The notes: generated from the letters alone by a model not told the origin. DNA of 8,450 nucleotides from Alphaproteobacteria bacterium UBA2966 (GCA_002348365.1 DEBC01000133.1:32162-40611), one strand, 5' to 3'. Positions 1 through 6,642 are shown, numbered from the stretch's first letter. Translations and numbers: made by a program.

Positions 1-18
1 AAGGCCAGGATCGGCCGC

Positions 19-41
19 AAAAAATTCAGCCGGCCATGGCT
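19..41 (-). terminator. possible weak intrinsic terminator of rpsT
   Basis: Read on the minus strand, AGCC (plus 38-41) can pair with GGCT (plus 28-31) across a six-base loop, followed by GAA and a run of six T (plus 19-24). The hairpin overlaps the last codons and stop of rpsT. The stem is only 4 bp, so the call rests mainly on the T-run immediately after the gene and is tentative. Confidence 0.25.
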
Positions 42-292
42 TTCACACGGGCAGACAGCCTGGAAATCTTTCTGGATCCTGTGTTCTTTCTCAGGATTCC
101 AGCGTTCACGCCGCGCATGATTTCTGGCTCGGCAGCCCGGAGCGCGGCGCGCGCGGCCTCCTGGTCGCCGCTTGAGATCGCATCCTCAACCTTGCGCAAA
201 TGCGTCCTTACGCGGCTGCGACGCGCGATATTGATTTCCTGACGCCGCCCGTTCCGGCGGATACGTTTCTTGGCCGATTTATGGTGGGCCAT
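26..292 (-). CDS. rpsT: 30S ribosomal protein S20
   Basis: Encodes an 88-residue, strongly basic protein, the usual length for S20, a primary 16S rRNA-binding protein of the small subunit. The start MAHHKSAKKRIRRN is the classic S20 N-terminus, and the rest is Arg/Lys/Ala-rich with helical character, including the RKNTGSRKISRLSARVK segment typical of the family's C-terminal half. The ATG at 292 is supported by a GAGGAG Shine-Dalgarno five bases upstream and by a good promoter further up (separate entries). It follows the enoyl-CoA hydratase gene on the same strand after about 95 bases, so it can be transcribed from its own promoter and perhaps also by read-through. In Alphaproteobacteria dnaA is often the next gene beyond rpsT (recalled, not visible here). 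Identification is essentially certain. Confidence 0.97.
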   Translation of the reverse strand: MAHHKSAKKRIRRNGRRQEINIARRSRVRTHLRKVEDAISSGDQEAARAALRAAEPEIMRGVNAGILRKNTGSRKISRLSARVKAMAG

Positions 293-297
293 GCTTT

Positions 298-303
298 CTC
301 CTC
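298..303 (-). promoter_or_regulatory. strong Shine-Dalgarno of rpsT
   Basis: The minus strand reads GAGGAG followed by AAAGC and then ATG. This is a near-perfect anti-16S match with five-base spacing. It fixes the rpsT start and fits a highly translated ribosomal protein gene. Confidence 0.85.
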
Positions 304-305
304 AA

Positions 306-320
306 GGTCTACAGCAGACC
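306..320 (-). promoter_or_regulatory. hairpin in the rpsT leader
   Basis: The minus strand carries GGTCT, a five-base loop GCTGT, then AGACC, a perfect 5-bp stem. It lies between the predicted transcription start (near 323) and the Shine-Dalgarno at 298-303. It would occupy about half of the roughly 30-base leader. It could affect mRNA stability or S20-dependent translational control; S20 represses its own translation in Escherichia coli, although the leader there differs. The structure is seen in the sequence; the function is inference. Confidence 0.35.
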
Positions 321-329
321 GGAACGCGG

Positions 330-358
330 CTTATATCGCCAGGTGCACAAGAGGTCAA
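330..358 (-). promoter_or_regulatory. sigma-70-type promoter of rpsT
   Basis: On the minus strand a TTGACC -35 box (plus 353-358) is separated by exactly 17 bases from a TATAAG -10 box (plus 330-335). Each box matches the consensus at five of six positions. Transcription would start near base 323 and give a leader of about 30 bases before the rpsT ATG. It lies in the gap between the enoyl-CoA hydratase stop and rpsT, and is the clearest promoter in the window. Confidence 0.75.
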
Positions 359-386
359 CCGTCCAGGAAAGTGTCGGCACGCGCGC

Positions 387-1163
387 CTATCGGTGCGTGA
401 ATGCAGGCTTTCGTTTTTCAGCGAACGCCGACATCCCTTCCTTTTGATCTTCCGTCGCAAAGGCCGAGTGGAAAAGGCGACGCTCGAAACGAATTCCTTC
501 GGACAATGTCGTTTCGTAGGCGCGCCCGACCGACTCCTTGGCCATCATGACACTCGGAACAGAATACGCGGCGATCTCGCCGGCAATTTGAAGCGCTTCA
601 TCCAGTAACTTTTCGGAAGGTACGATTCGGCTCACCAAACCTGCGCGTTCGGCCTCCTCCGCATCCATCATTCGCCCCGTCAACACCAGATCCATCGCCT
701 TCGCCTTGCCGACGGCGCGTGGCAGCCGCTGTGTTCCGCCTGAACCCGGAAGGATGCCCAACTTGATCTCGGGTTGTCCGAATTTCGCGCTCTCTGCGGC
801 AATAAGGATATCGCACATCATTGCCAGTTCGCAGCCGCCACCCAATGCAAACCCGGCTACCGCCGCGATCGTGGGCTTTCGGCACCGTGACACCCGCTCC
901 CAGTCCCGCGTGACGAAGTCTTCCTTGTAGACGTCCATATAGGACTTGGATTGCATCTCCTTGATGTCGGCGCCTGCGGCAAATGCCTTGTCGCTGCCCG
1001 TGATTACGATCACGTGTATGGCGGAATCCGCTTCGAAGGCCTCTACGGCCTCAGAGAGTTCCCGCATGAGCGGTGTACTCAGGGCGTTCAATGCGTCGGG
1101 TCGATTGAGCGTGATGAGACCGACGGGCTGCCGTGATTCCGCGATGATATTTTCGAATTTCAT
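387..1163 (-). CDS. enoyl-CoA hydratase/isomerase family protein
   Basis: A 258-residue crotonase-fold protein, the usual length for a single-domain enoyl-CoA hydratase, which adds water to trans-2-enoyl-CoA in beta-oxidation. The N-terminal VGLITLNRPDALNALS is the family opening strand. AAGADIKEM (about 62-70) supplies one side of the oxyanion hole, and GFALGGGCELAMMCD (about 104-118) the other. Both catalytic glutamates of true hydratases appear present: E112 in GGGCEL and E132 in GQPEIKLG, followed by LPGSGGTQRLPR. The start ATG at 1163 has GGAG about ten bases upstream. It lies 35 bases after the small secreted protein gene and upstream of rpsT on the same strand. From memory a hydratase sits here in many Alphaproteobacteria. 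Exact substrate chain length cannot be read from sequence. It could be fadB1/echA/paaF-like, so no symbol is given. Confidence 0.93.
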   Translation of the reverse strand: MKFENIIAESRQPVGLITLNRPDALNALSTPLMRELSEAVEAFEADSAIHVIVITGSDKAFAAGADIKEMQSKSYMDVYKEDFVTRDWERVSRCRKPTIAAVAGFALGGGCELAMMCDILIAAESAKFGQPEIKLGILPGSGGTQRLPRAVGKAKAMDLVLTGRMMDAEEAERAGLVSRIVPSEKLLDEALQIAGEIAAYSVPSVMMAKESVGRAYETTLSEGIRFERRLFHSAFATEDQKEGMSAFAEKRKPAFTHR

Positions 1164-1198
1164 TATTTTGCATCTCCATCAAGTCGCGTCGGCGCCAT

Positions 1199-1558
1199 CT
1201 AATGTGGCGCGATGGTAAATCTGATTGTGAACTCATCTCCGCGGTTGTCGACGCGAAACCGGAGCACTTCCCCTGATCGTGCATAATCGGTCGAGCTTTC
1301 CTGTTTCCAACCGAGCTCGGGCAGCGTTGAACCATAGAAAGCCATGATCGCCTGCCGGGAGACGGCGCCGATGGCGACCACTTCGACGATTCGCCCCTCA
1401 GGTTTATCAAATACCATCCCTTCATCCACGACCTCTTCAAGGCCGGGCATTATGGGCAGGTCCTCCACCTGGGAGAAAAAAGCCGCCTGGGCCGACGGGT
1501 GCTGACCAGCAAGAGAAACGCCCGCCATCACCAACGCGAGGAAAAGCGTTCGACGCAT
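1199..1558 (-). CDS. small secreted protein of unknown function
   Basis: A 119-residue protein with a clear Sec-type signal peptide: basic MRRT, a hydrophobic stretch LFLALVMAGVSLAG, and a likely signal peptidase I site after SAQA (about residue 25). The mature part would be about 94 residues, without cysteine or further membrane segments. It contains LPIMPGLEEVVDEGMVFDKP, a region IVEVVAIGAVS, then a FYxxTLPELGW motif, and ends in alternating hydrophobic strands (VLRFRV, FTIRFTI), suggesting a compact alpha/beta fold. There is no lipobox, so a soluble periplasmic protein is likely. ATG at 1558 was chosen because it places the signal peptide at the N-terminus. A TTG at 1594 would add 12 residues. 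It lies 48 bases after mutM and 35 bases before the hydratase gene, so co-transcription is likely. I recall similar proteins in this position in other Alphaproteobacteria but no named family. Confidence 0.8.
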   Translation of the reverse strand: MRRTLFLALVMAGVSLAGQHPSAQAAFFSQVEDLPIMPGLEEVVDEGMVFDKPEGRIVEVVAIGAVSRQAIMAFYGSTLPELGWKQESSTDYARSGEVLRFRVDNRGDEFTIRFTIAPH

Positions 1559-1606
1559 GAGCCTTGACGCAGGGAGATGTTTCAATCGGTGCAATTCCCC
1601 ATTCCG

Positions 1607-2434
1607 CTATCGCTGTCGAACCGGACAATAAAACGTTGATCTGCCAGATTGCACGATACGTCTTATCCCGGACCCACAGTCGCAATCGGGACACGCTTCG
1701 CCTTCACGACCATAGACCGCCCATTGGTGCTGAAAATAGCCCAGTTCGCCCGATGCCTGCACATAGTCTCGCAGTGTGGACCCTCCCGCTGCGATTGCGC
1801 CCTCGAGTACCGATTTGAGGGCCGGCACCAGTCGCTCCGCGCGACGACCAGCAACAGATGCCGCCAATCGGCGCGGTGACACACCGGCATGGTAAAGCGC
1901 CTCGCAAGCATAGATGTTTCCGACTCCGGCCACGACGCGCTGATCCAGGAGGGCTCCTTTTATCGGCGTACGCCGTTCTTTCAGAGTGTGGGACAAATAC
2001 GCCCCGTCAAACTCATCGGACAACGGCTCGGGACCCAGCCCTGCGAGCAGGGGATGCGTGGTGATTTCGTTCTCTGATGCGAGAGTCATCAGACCGAAGC
2101 GCCGGACGTCCTGCATGACAACGTGCACGTCACCTTCGAACCGAATGAGCACATGATCGTGTGGCCCAAGAACTGGTGGGGCATCGGAGATAAGGAGCCG
2201 TCCTGACATGCCGAGATGGCAGATCAGGACCATTCCGTCATCCAACCGGCCCAATAGGTACTTTGCTCTGCGCTCGATCGAACCGATCTGCCGACCGATG
2301 AGTCGCTCCGCGAAATTCTCGGGAAATGGGATTCGCAGATCCGGGCGCCGCGTTTCGGCGAATACAATGCGCCTTCCCAAGAGCCTGGCGCGAAGGCCAC
2401 GGCAAACAGTTTCGACTTCAGGAAGTTCGGGCAT
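1607..2434 (-). CDS. mutM: formamidopyrimidine-DNA glycosylase (Fpg/MutM)
   Basis: A 275-residue base-excision repair enzyme that removes 8-oxoguanine and formamidopyrimidines and cleaves the AP site. The start MPELPEVETVCRGL is diagnostic: after Met removal Pro is the Schiff-base nucleophile and Glu the next catalytic residue. Also present are the conserved lysine (K58, RRAKYLL), CHLGMSGRL (72-80), the DVRRFG loop (109-114), GVGNIYACEAL (170-179) and the finger arginine in VQSGRSTFYC (R265). The C-terminal zinc finger is odd. Cysteines are at 248, 251, 253 and 270, but the position expected to hold the last cysteine (CPxCQR) reads CPVRQR. The enzyme core looks intact. The ATG at 2434 follows from the required N-terminal MPE; no good Shine-Dalgarno precedes it. 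It is divergent from ubiE across 78 bases and is first in a minus-strand cluster with the secreted protein, hydratase and rpsT. Confidence 0.96.
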   Translation of the reverse strand: MPELPEVETVCRGLRARLLGRRIVFAETRRPDLRIPFPENFAERLIGRQIGSIERRAKYLLGRLDDGMVLICHLGMSGRLLISDAPPVLGPHDHVLIRFEGDVHVVMQDVRRFGLMTLASENEITTHPLLAGLGPEPLSDEFDGAYLSHTLKERRTPIKGALLDQRVVAGVGNIYACEALYHAGVSPRRLAASVAGRRAERLVPALKSVLEGAIAAGGSTLRDYVQASGELGYFQHQWAVYGREGEACPDCDCGSGIRRIVQSGRSTFYCPVRQR

Positions 2435-2512
2435 GATGAGGCGTTGGGTCCCACGGATATCACATTGATCGGCAAAGTAGCGTGCTTCGGGGGCCTGCGC
2501 TATGGTCGCCTC

Positions 2513-3292
2513 ATGATCACCGGCAAGCGAGACGAGCCAACGCATTTCGGCTTTCAGACCGTAGAATCGGATGAAAAGCCACAATTGGTTCGAGCCATAT
2601 TTGACGACGTCGCGGTTCGCTACGACCTCATGAACGATCTCATGAGCGCTGGTATTCACCGCCTCTGGAAGACGGCCATGATCGACTGGCTCGGTCCGCG
2701 CAAGTCCTGCAGATATCTCGATGTGGCGGGCGGAACGGGAGATATTGCGTTTCGCATCCTCAATCGCTTGAACGGCGTGGATAAGGAACCTTGCAGTGAT
2801 GCCCGCGTCACTGTTGTCGACGCCAGCGAATTGATGCTTCGCACGGGTCGCGATCGTGCCCTGGACGCCGGCATCTTCAACCGCATCGACTGGCTCCAAG
2901 GCGACGCTGAGTGCCTGCCCATCGAAGACCAATGCATCGACGTCTACACCATCGCATTCGGCATTAGGAACTTCACCCGTATCGATCGCGCATTGGCAGA
3001 GGCTCATCGCGTGCTCAGGCCCGGGGGACGATTTCTGTGTCTCGAGTTCAGTCGCGTCCTGCTGCCGCTGTTGAGCTCAGCGTACGATGCGTATTCCTTC
3101 AAGGTGTTACCTGCCCTCGGCGAGATCGTGACCGGGAACCGCGAAGCCTACCAGTACCTGGCCGAGAGTATTCGCCGGTTCCCCGACCAGGACGCCTTCG
3201 CCGATTTGATTGGCGCCGCGGGTCTTGAACAGATCAAGGTGCGAAATCTGTCGGGCGGTATCGCCGCCCTTCATTCCGCGTGGCGCATCTGA
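2513..3292 (+). CDS. ubiE: ubiquinone/menaquinone C-methyltransferase UbiE
   Basis: A 259-residue SAM-dependent methyltransferase (family usually about 250) that C-methylates 2-polyprenyl-6-methoxy-1,4-benzoquinol in ubiquinone synthesis, and demethylmenaquinol where menaquinone is made. Evidence: the UbiE signature YDLMNDLMSAGIHRLWK (37-53), SAM motif I LDVAGGTGD (69-77), an acidic post-I motif VVDAS (101-105), FGIRNF (149-154), the second signature RVLRPGGRFLCLEFS (166-180), the GNREAYQYLAESI region, and the C-terminal LHSAWRI. The ATG at 2513 matches the usual N-terminal length, just before THFGF. No convincing Shine-Dalgarno is visible, and the frame is open upstream to a TTG at 2444. Adjacent ubiB on the same strand, 12 bases downstream, supports a ubiquinone operon. 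With ubiB present, the ubiquinone role is the safer one. Confidence 0.96.
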   Translation: MITGKRDEPTHFGFQTVESDEKPQLVRAIFDDVAVRYDLMNDLMSAGIHRLWKTAMIDWLGPRKSCRYLDVAGGTGDIAFRILNRLNGVDKEPCSDARVTVVDASELMLRTGRDRALDAGIFNRIDWLQGDAECLPIEDQCIDVYTIAFGIRNFTRIDRALAEAHRVLRPGGRFLCLEFSRVLLPLLSSAYDAYSFKVLPALGEIVTGNREAYQYLAESIRRFPDQDAFADLIGAAGLEQIKVRNLSGGIAALHSAWRI

Positions 3293-3296
3293 GGAG
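3291..3296 (+). promoter_or_regulatory. ribosome binding site of ubiB
   Basis: GAGGAG begins inside the ubiE TGA stop codon (3290-3292) and lies eight bases before the GTG at 3305. It supports the non-ATG start of ubiB and suggests translational coupling with ubiE. Confidence 0.7.
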
Positions 3297-3304
3297 CGCC
3301 ACGC

Positions 3305-4855
3305 GTGATACGCGCTGTCCGAAATATTTTCAGAGTTGTGCGCATCGCCCGGACTCTCTCCCGCCACGATGCCCTCTTCCCTCTCGACGCACTCCATCTA
3401 CCGGATGCAAGCCGACGGCTCATCGGAATCGTAGCCGGCAGTCCAAAACCTTCAGCGGATCGCCGGCCTGGGCAGCGATTGACCGAGGCTTTACAAGAGC
3501 TGGGGCCAAGTTTCGTAAAGTTTGGGCAGTCGCTCTCGACGCGCGCCGATCTCGTGGGCGAAGACGTCGCAGCCGATCTCGCGGAATTACAGGATCATTT
3601 GCCGCCCTTTCCGGCGCAACAGGCAAGGCAGATCATCGAATCCGAGTTCGAACAACCCGTTGAGGCACTCTATTCCGAGTTTGAAGAGGAAGCTGTCGCC
3701 GCCGCGTCCATCGCCCAAGTGCACTATGCAGTGACAACCGAGGGCCTGCCCGTCGCCGTAAAGGTCTTGAGACCCGGCGTCGAAGAGGCGTTTCAGCGAG
3801 ATCTTGATTTGTTCTATTGGCTCGCCGAAATAATAGAGCGACTCCAACCAGCGTTCAGACGCCTCAGACCTGTTGATATCGTCCGCACGTTCAACGAAAC
3901 CGTGGATCTCGAGATGGACTTGAGACTGGAAGCCGCTGCCGCTTCCGAACTCCGCGAGCACTTCGAGGACGAGCCGACATATCGCGTGCCCGAAATCGAC
4001 TGGCAGCGCACTCAACGCCAGGTGCTTACCGCAGAGCGCATTCATGGCATCCCAATTGACGATCGGGAGTCATTGATCGAAGCCGGCCACGATCTGGAGG
4101 AGATCGCCGGTCGCACACTAATCGTATTTCTCAAACAGGTGTTCAGAGACGGCTTCTTCCACGCTGACATGCATGCTGGAAACCTGTTCGTCGATGAGGA
4201 CGGCAACATTGTCGCCGTCGATTTCGGCATCATGGGGCGCCTCGATCGCGAAACGAGACGATTCGTGGCCGAACTCCTGCTCGCCTTCCTGATGGGTGAT
4301 TATCGTCGCGCCGCGGAAGTCCACTTCGAGGCGGGCTACGTGCCGCGAACCAAGTCTGTCGAAGCTTTCACGCAAGCCTGCCGATCAATTGGTGAACCGA
4401 TACTCGGAAAGCCCGTCAACGAAATTTCAGTGGCTCGGCTACTGGCCCAGCTGTTCCGAATCACGGAAACATTCGCTATGCCCACGCAGCCGCAGCTTCT
4501 GCTGTTGCAAAAAACCATGATGATGGTTGAAGGAGCCTGCCGCCGGCTGGCGCCGGAAGCTAATTTCTGGGAACTCTCGAAACCTTTCCTCGACGAATGG
4601 GTGACCGATAACCTCAGTGCAGAGGCACGGGTGCGTGACACCATCGAAGAAGCAGCGGCATCAGCCCGTAGAATCCCCAATATGCTGGAGAAAGCACAAA
4701 TTGCAGTCGATGTGCTGTCTCCGGAGGGCATCCGGCTGCACCCGGACTCCGAACGAGCCATCGGCACTCAATTCGGTGGACGGCGGAACTTCGTTCAATT
4801 CGTCTTAATTTTCGTGCTCGTCATCTTCACGCTGGTTATACTGTTCAAGCTCTAA
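3305..4855 (+). CDS. ubiB: ubiquinone biosynthesis protein UbiB (atypical kinase/ATPase)
   Basis: A 516-residue member of the ABC1/ADCK/UbiB atypical kinase family, a membrane-associated ATPase needed for ubiquinone synthesis and thought to help extract or present lipid intermediates. Visible motifs: the family-specific KxGQ (KFGQ, 72-75) followed by STRADLVGEDV; the Ala-rich nucleotide loop AAASIAQVH (132-140) that replaces the usual P-loop; the kinase lysine in VAVKV (K153); an ExD-type element around DLEMDLRLEAAA (201-212); the catalytic loop FHADMHAGNLF (285-295); and the DFG motif (306-308). The last 20 or so residues (FVQFVLIFVLVIFTLVILFK) form one hydrophobic membrane segment ending almost at the C-terminus. 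The GTG start at 3305 is supported by GAGGAG at 3291-3296. It follows ubiE by 12 bases, so the two are almost certainly co-transcribed. Confidence 0.96.
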   Translation: MIRAVRNIFRVVRIARTLSRHDALFPLDALHLPDASRRLIGIVAGSPKPSADRRPGQRLTEALQELGPSFVKFGQSLSTRADLVGEDVAADLAELQDHLPPFPAQQARQIIESEFEQPVEALYSEFEEEAVAAASIAQVHYAVTTEGLPVAVKVLRPGVEEAFQRDLDLFYWLAEIIERLQPAFRRLRPVDIVRTFNETVDLEMDLRLEAAAASELREHFEDEPTYRVPEIDWQRTQRQVLTAERIHGIPIDDRESLIEAGHDLEEIAGRTLIVFLKQVFRDGFFHADMHAGNLFVDEDGNIVAVDFGIMGRLDRETRRFVAELLLAFLMGDYRRAAEVHFEAGYVPRTKSVEAFTQACRSIGEPILGKPVNEISVARLLAQLFRITETFAMPTQPQLLLLQKTMMMVEGACRRLAPEANFWELSKPFLDEWVTDNLSAEARVRDTIEEAAASARRIPNMLEKAQIAVDVLSPEGIRLHPDSERAIGTQFGGRRNFVQFVLIFVLVIFTLVILFKL

Positions 4856-4856
4856 G

Positions 4857-4862
4857 TATAAT
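4857..4862 (+). promoter_or_regulatory. possible -10 box upstream of coaBC
   Basis: A perfect TATAAT lies two bases after the ubiB stop, in the 120-base gap before coaBC. The region 16-18 bases upstream has only a weak -35 (TGGTTA at 4833-4838, about three of six). A second weak candidate is TTGTAT (4916) - 17 - CATATT (4939). One of them may give coaBC-dut its own transcript. Nothing else recognisable was seen in the gap. Confidence 0.25.
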
Positions 4863-4975
4863 TACGCAAACGATTTTTCGTTGTGCGGCTTGCCCAGGCG
4901 GCTGAGCGGGTCACATTGTATCGGGCAACCTCGAGAGCCATATTGTTTGATCACTAGCCCTGTGAGAACGGAATC

Positions 4976-6196
4976 ATGCTGGATCAAAAACGCATACTGC
5001 TGATCATTTCCGGCGGGATTGCGGCGTACAAATCGCTCGAGTTTATTCGCCGGCTCAAGGACCGCGGGTGTGAAGTGCGCTGCATACTGACCGAGGGCGG
5101 GTCTCAATTCGTGACACCGCTATCCGTCGCTGCCCTGTCAGGCGAGAGAGTGTTTTCCGATCTGTTCTCACTCACGGATGAAGCGGAGATGGGGCATATC
5201 CGACTTTCGCGGGAAGCCGACCTCGTTGTCGTCGCCCCGGCGTCGGCGGATGTGCTTGCGAAAATGGCGATGGGATTGGCATCAGACCTGGCAACGACAG
5301 CTCTGCTCGCGACCGACAAACCCGTCATGGTGGCCCCTGCCATGAATGTCGAGATGTGGGCGCACCCGGCAACCCAGCGCAACATAGGGACTCTTCGAGC
5401 CGATGGCATCGATGTGATCGGTCCGGCTGAAGGTGACCTGGCCTGCGGTGAAACCGGATCGGGCCGGATGGTGGAACCCGACGAGCTTTTGCGGGCTGTT
5501 GAGTTACGCCTAGGCGATAATGCGAGCGGCGCGCTCGCCGGGCGGCGTGCTCTGGTGACTTCGGGGCCGACGCGTGAGGCGATCGACCCCGTGCGCTACA
5601 TCTCTAATTTCTCCTCCGGTAAGCAGGGTCATGCGATTGCCCGGGCGCTCGCGGCTCTTGGGGCAGATACCACACTTGTTTCGGGTCCCACTCACGAACC
5701 GAACCCGGATGGCGTCTCCGTGGTCCAAGTCGAATCAGCGGCAGACATGATGGCTGCCTGCGAAGCGGCGCTTCCTGTCGACGTGGCAGTGTGTGCCGCC
5801 GCCGTGTCCGATTGGCGTGTGTCGTCGCGCGTCAATCAGAAGATCAAGAAAGGGGGCGATACGCCGCCAAGCCTGCAATTGACAGAAAATCCCGACATTC
5901 TCGCCGGCATCGCCCAGCATGCTCGTCATCGGCCGCGCCTCGTCGTGGGTTTCGCCGCGGAAACGGAAAACCTGATCGACAATGCGGCGGTGAAGCGCGT
6001 CAAGAAAGGTTGCGACTGGATTGTGGCGAATGATGTATCGGAGGCGGACGGCACTTTCGGTTCCAGCGAAAATTCAGTTCATTTGATCACGGAACAGGAT
6101 GTCGTGGCGTGGCCACGCCTGAGCAAGGTAGAGGTCGCCCAGCGTCTGGGGCAGACCATCGCCGATCACCTTGCCGAGGGAAGGCCTGCGGCGTGA
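4976..6196 (+). CDS. coaBC: bifunctional phosphopantothenoylcysteine decarboxylase / phosphopantothenate-cysteine ligase
   Basis: A 406-residue bifunctional enzyme (family about 400) for two coenzyme A steps: CoaB joins cysteine to 4'-phosphopantothenate using CTP, and CoaC, an FMN flavoprotein, decarboxylates the product to 4'-phosphopantetheine. In the N-terminal CoaC domain (about 1-180): SGGIAAYKS (12-20), the catalytic histidine in MGHI (H74), the PAMNxxMW motif (121-128), and the substrate flap ACGETGSGRM (156-165) with its cysteine (C157). In the C-terminal CoaB domain (from about 190): VTSGPTREAIDPVRYISNFSSGKQG (194-218) including N211, AAVSDWRV (275-282), and KIKK (289-292) with the ligase lysine. 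ATG at 4976 follows GAGAACGGA and gives the standard N-terminus. It starts 120 bases after ubiB and overlaps dut by four bases. Confidence 0.97.
   Translation: MLDQKRILLIISGGIAAYKSLEFIRRLKDRGCEVRCILTEGGSQFVTPLSVAALSGERVFSDLFSLTDEAEMGHIRLSREADLVVVAPASADVLAKMAMGLASDLATTALLATDKPVMVAPAMNVEMWAHPATQRNIGTLRADGIDVIGPAEGDLACGETGSGRMVEPDELLRAVELRLGDNASGALAGRRALVTSGPTREAIDPVRYISNFSSGKQGHAIARALAALGADTTLVSGPTHEPNPDGVSVVQVESAADMMAACEAALPVDVAVCAAAVSDWRVSSRVNQKIKKGGDTPPSLQLTENPDILAGIAQHARHRPRLVVGFAAETENLIDNAAVKRVKKGCDWIVANDVSEADGTFGSSENSVHLITEQDVVAWPRLSKVEVAQRLGQTIADHLAEGRPAA
6176..6184 (+). promoter_or_regulatory. ribosome binding site of dut
   Basis: GAGGGAAGG lies inside the end of coaBC, eight bases before the GTG at 6193. 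It supports the short, non-ATG form of dut and translational coupling through the GTGA overlap. Confidence 0.6.
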
Positions 6197-6642
6197 GCGC
6201 CGTAAAAGTTCCGGTCCTTCAACTTCCTCACGGCAGAGACCTCGATCTTCCAGCATACGCGACGGAAGGTGCCGCGGGAGTGGATCTCCTCGCGGCGCTG
6301 GATAGCGATTTAATGTTGGATCCGGGGGGGCGCGCATTGGTACCGACAGGCATTAGCATCGCGCTGCCACACGGGCTCGAAGCTCAAGTCCGACCGCGGT
6401 CCGGCCTTGCCCTGCGGGAGGGCGTGACCGTTCTGAACAGTCCGGGAACCGTTGACTCCGACTATCGCGGTGAGGTTGGTGTGGTGCTGGCGAACTTGGG
6501 CGAGACACCTTTCACAGTCCGGCGCGGTGACCGTATCGCGCAACTGGTCGTTGCGCGGCACGTGACCGTCGACTGGGATCAGACCGACGAACTCCCGCAG
6601 AGTGGCAGGGGCGCAGGCGGATTCGGGTCCACTGACACCTGA
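6193..6642 (+). CDS. dut: deoxyuridine 5'-triphosphate nucleotidohydrolase (dUTPase)
   Basis: A 149-residue trimeric dUTPase, which converts dUTP to dUMP and pyrophosphate. This keeps uracil out of DNA and supplies the thymidylate precursor. All five motifs are present: I AAGVDLLA (27-34), II RPRSGLAL (67-74), III GTVDSDYRGEV (85-95) with the catalytic aspartate, IV GDRIAQLVV (112-120), and V RGAGGFGSTDT (139-149), the glycine-rich tail that closes over the active site. The start is GTG at 6193, whose last two bases belong to the coaBC stop (GTGA). This gives the normal family length, with SAVKVPVLQLPHG as the N-terminus. An upstream ATG at 6109 would add 28 residues of out-of-family sequence lying inside coaBC. 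coaBC-dut adjacency is common in Proteobacteria. Confidence 0.97.
   Translation: MSAVKVPVLQLPHGRDLDLPAYATEGAAGVDLLAALDSDLMLDPGGRALVPTGISIALPHGLEAQVRPRSGLALREGVTVLNSPGTVDSDYRGEVGVVLANLGETPFTVRRGDRIAQLVVARHVTVDWDQTDELPQSGRGAGGFGSTDT

Noticed and set aside
1051..1440. 129-codon minus-strand open frame overlapping the hydratase and secreted protein
   Set aside because: It is in a different frame from two better-supported genes, shows no recognisable family pattern, and spans their junction.
1559..1594. Twelve-residue N-terminal extension of the small secreted protein from a TTG at 1594
   Set aside because: The ATG at 1558 places a standard signal peptide at the N-terminus. The TTG has GGGGA close upstream and cannot be fully excluded, but it would give an unusually long n-region.
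2502..2516. Four-codon upstream ORF (ATG GTC GCC TCA TGA) overlapping the ubiE ATG
   Set aside because: It is too short to separate from chance, and no ribosome binding site precedes it.
2776..2784. CGTGGATAA, one mismatch from a DnaA box
   Set aside because: A single imperfect site inside the ubiE coding sequence with no neighbouring boxes or AT-rich region.
2435..3007. Open frame extending mutM upstream by 191 codons
   Set aside because: It runs antisense through ubiE, and MutM needs Pro-Glu directly after the initiator Met, which is satisfied only by the ATG at 2434.
3587..4045. 152-codon open frame on the minus strand inside ubiB
   Set aside because: It is antisense to a strongly supported gene with intact kinase motifs, has no recognisable domain, and looks like a codon-composition shadow.
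4869..4882. AACGA-TTTT-TCGTT hairpin after ubiB
   Set aside because: The stem is AT-rich and only 5 bp, with the T-run in the loop rather than after the stem, so it does not behave like an intrinsic terminator.
4971..4975. GAATC (CcrM-type GANTC methylation site) directly before the coaBC ATG
   Set aside because: GANTC motifs also occur elsewhere in the window at ordinary spacing; one site gives no evidence of methylation-dependent control.
6109..6192. Upstream ATG extension of dut by 28 codons
   Set aside because: It lies wholly within coaBC in another frame and adds sequence not seen in dUTPases. GTG at 6193 has a good ribosome binding site and gives normal length.
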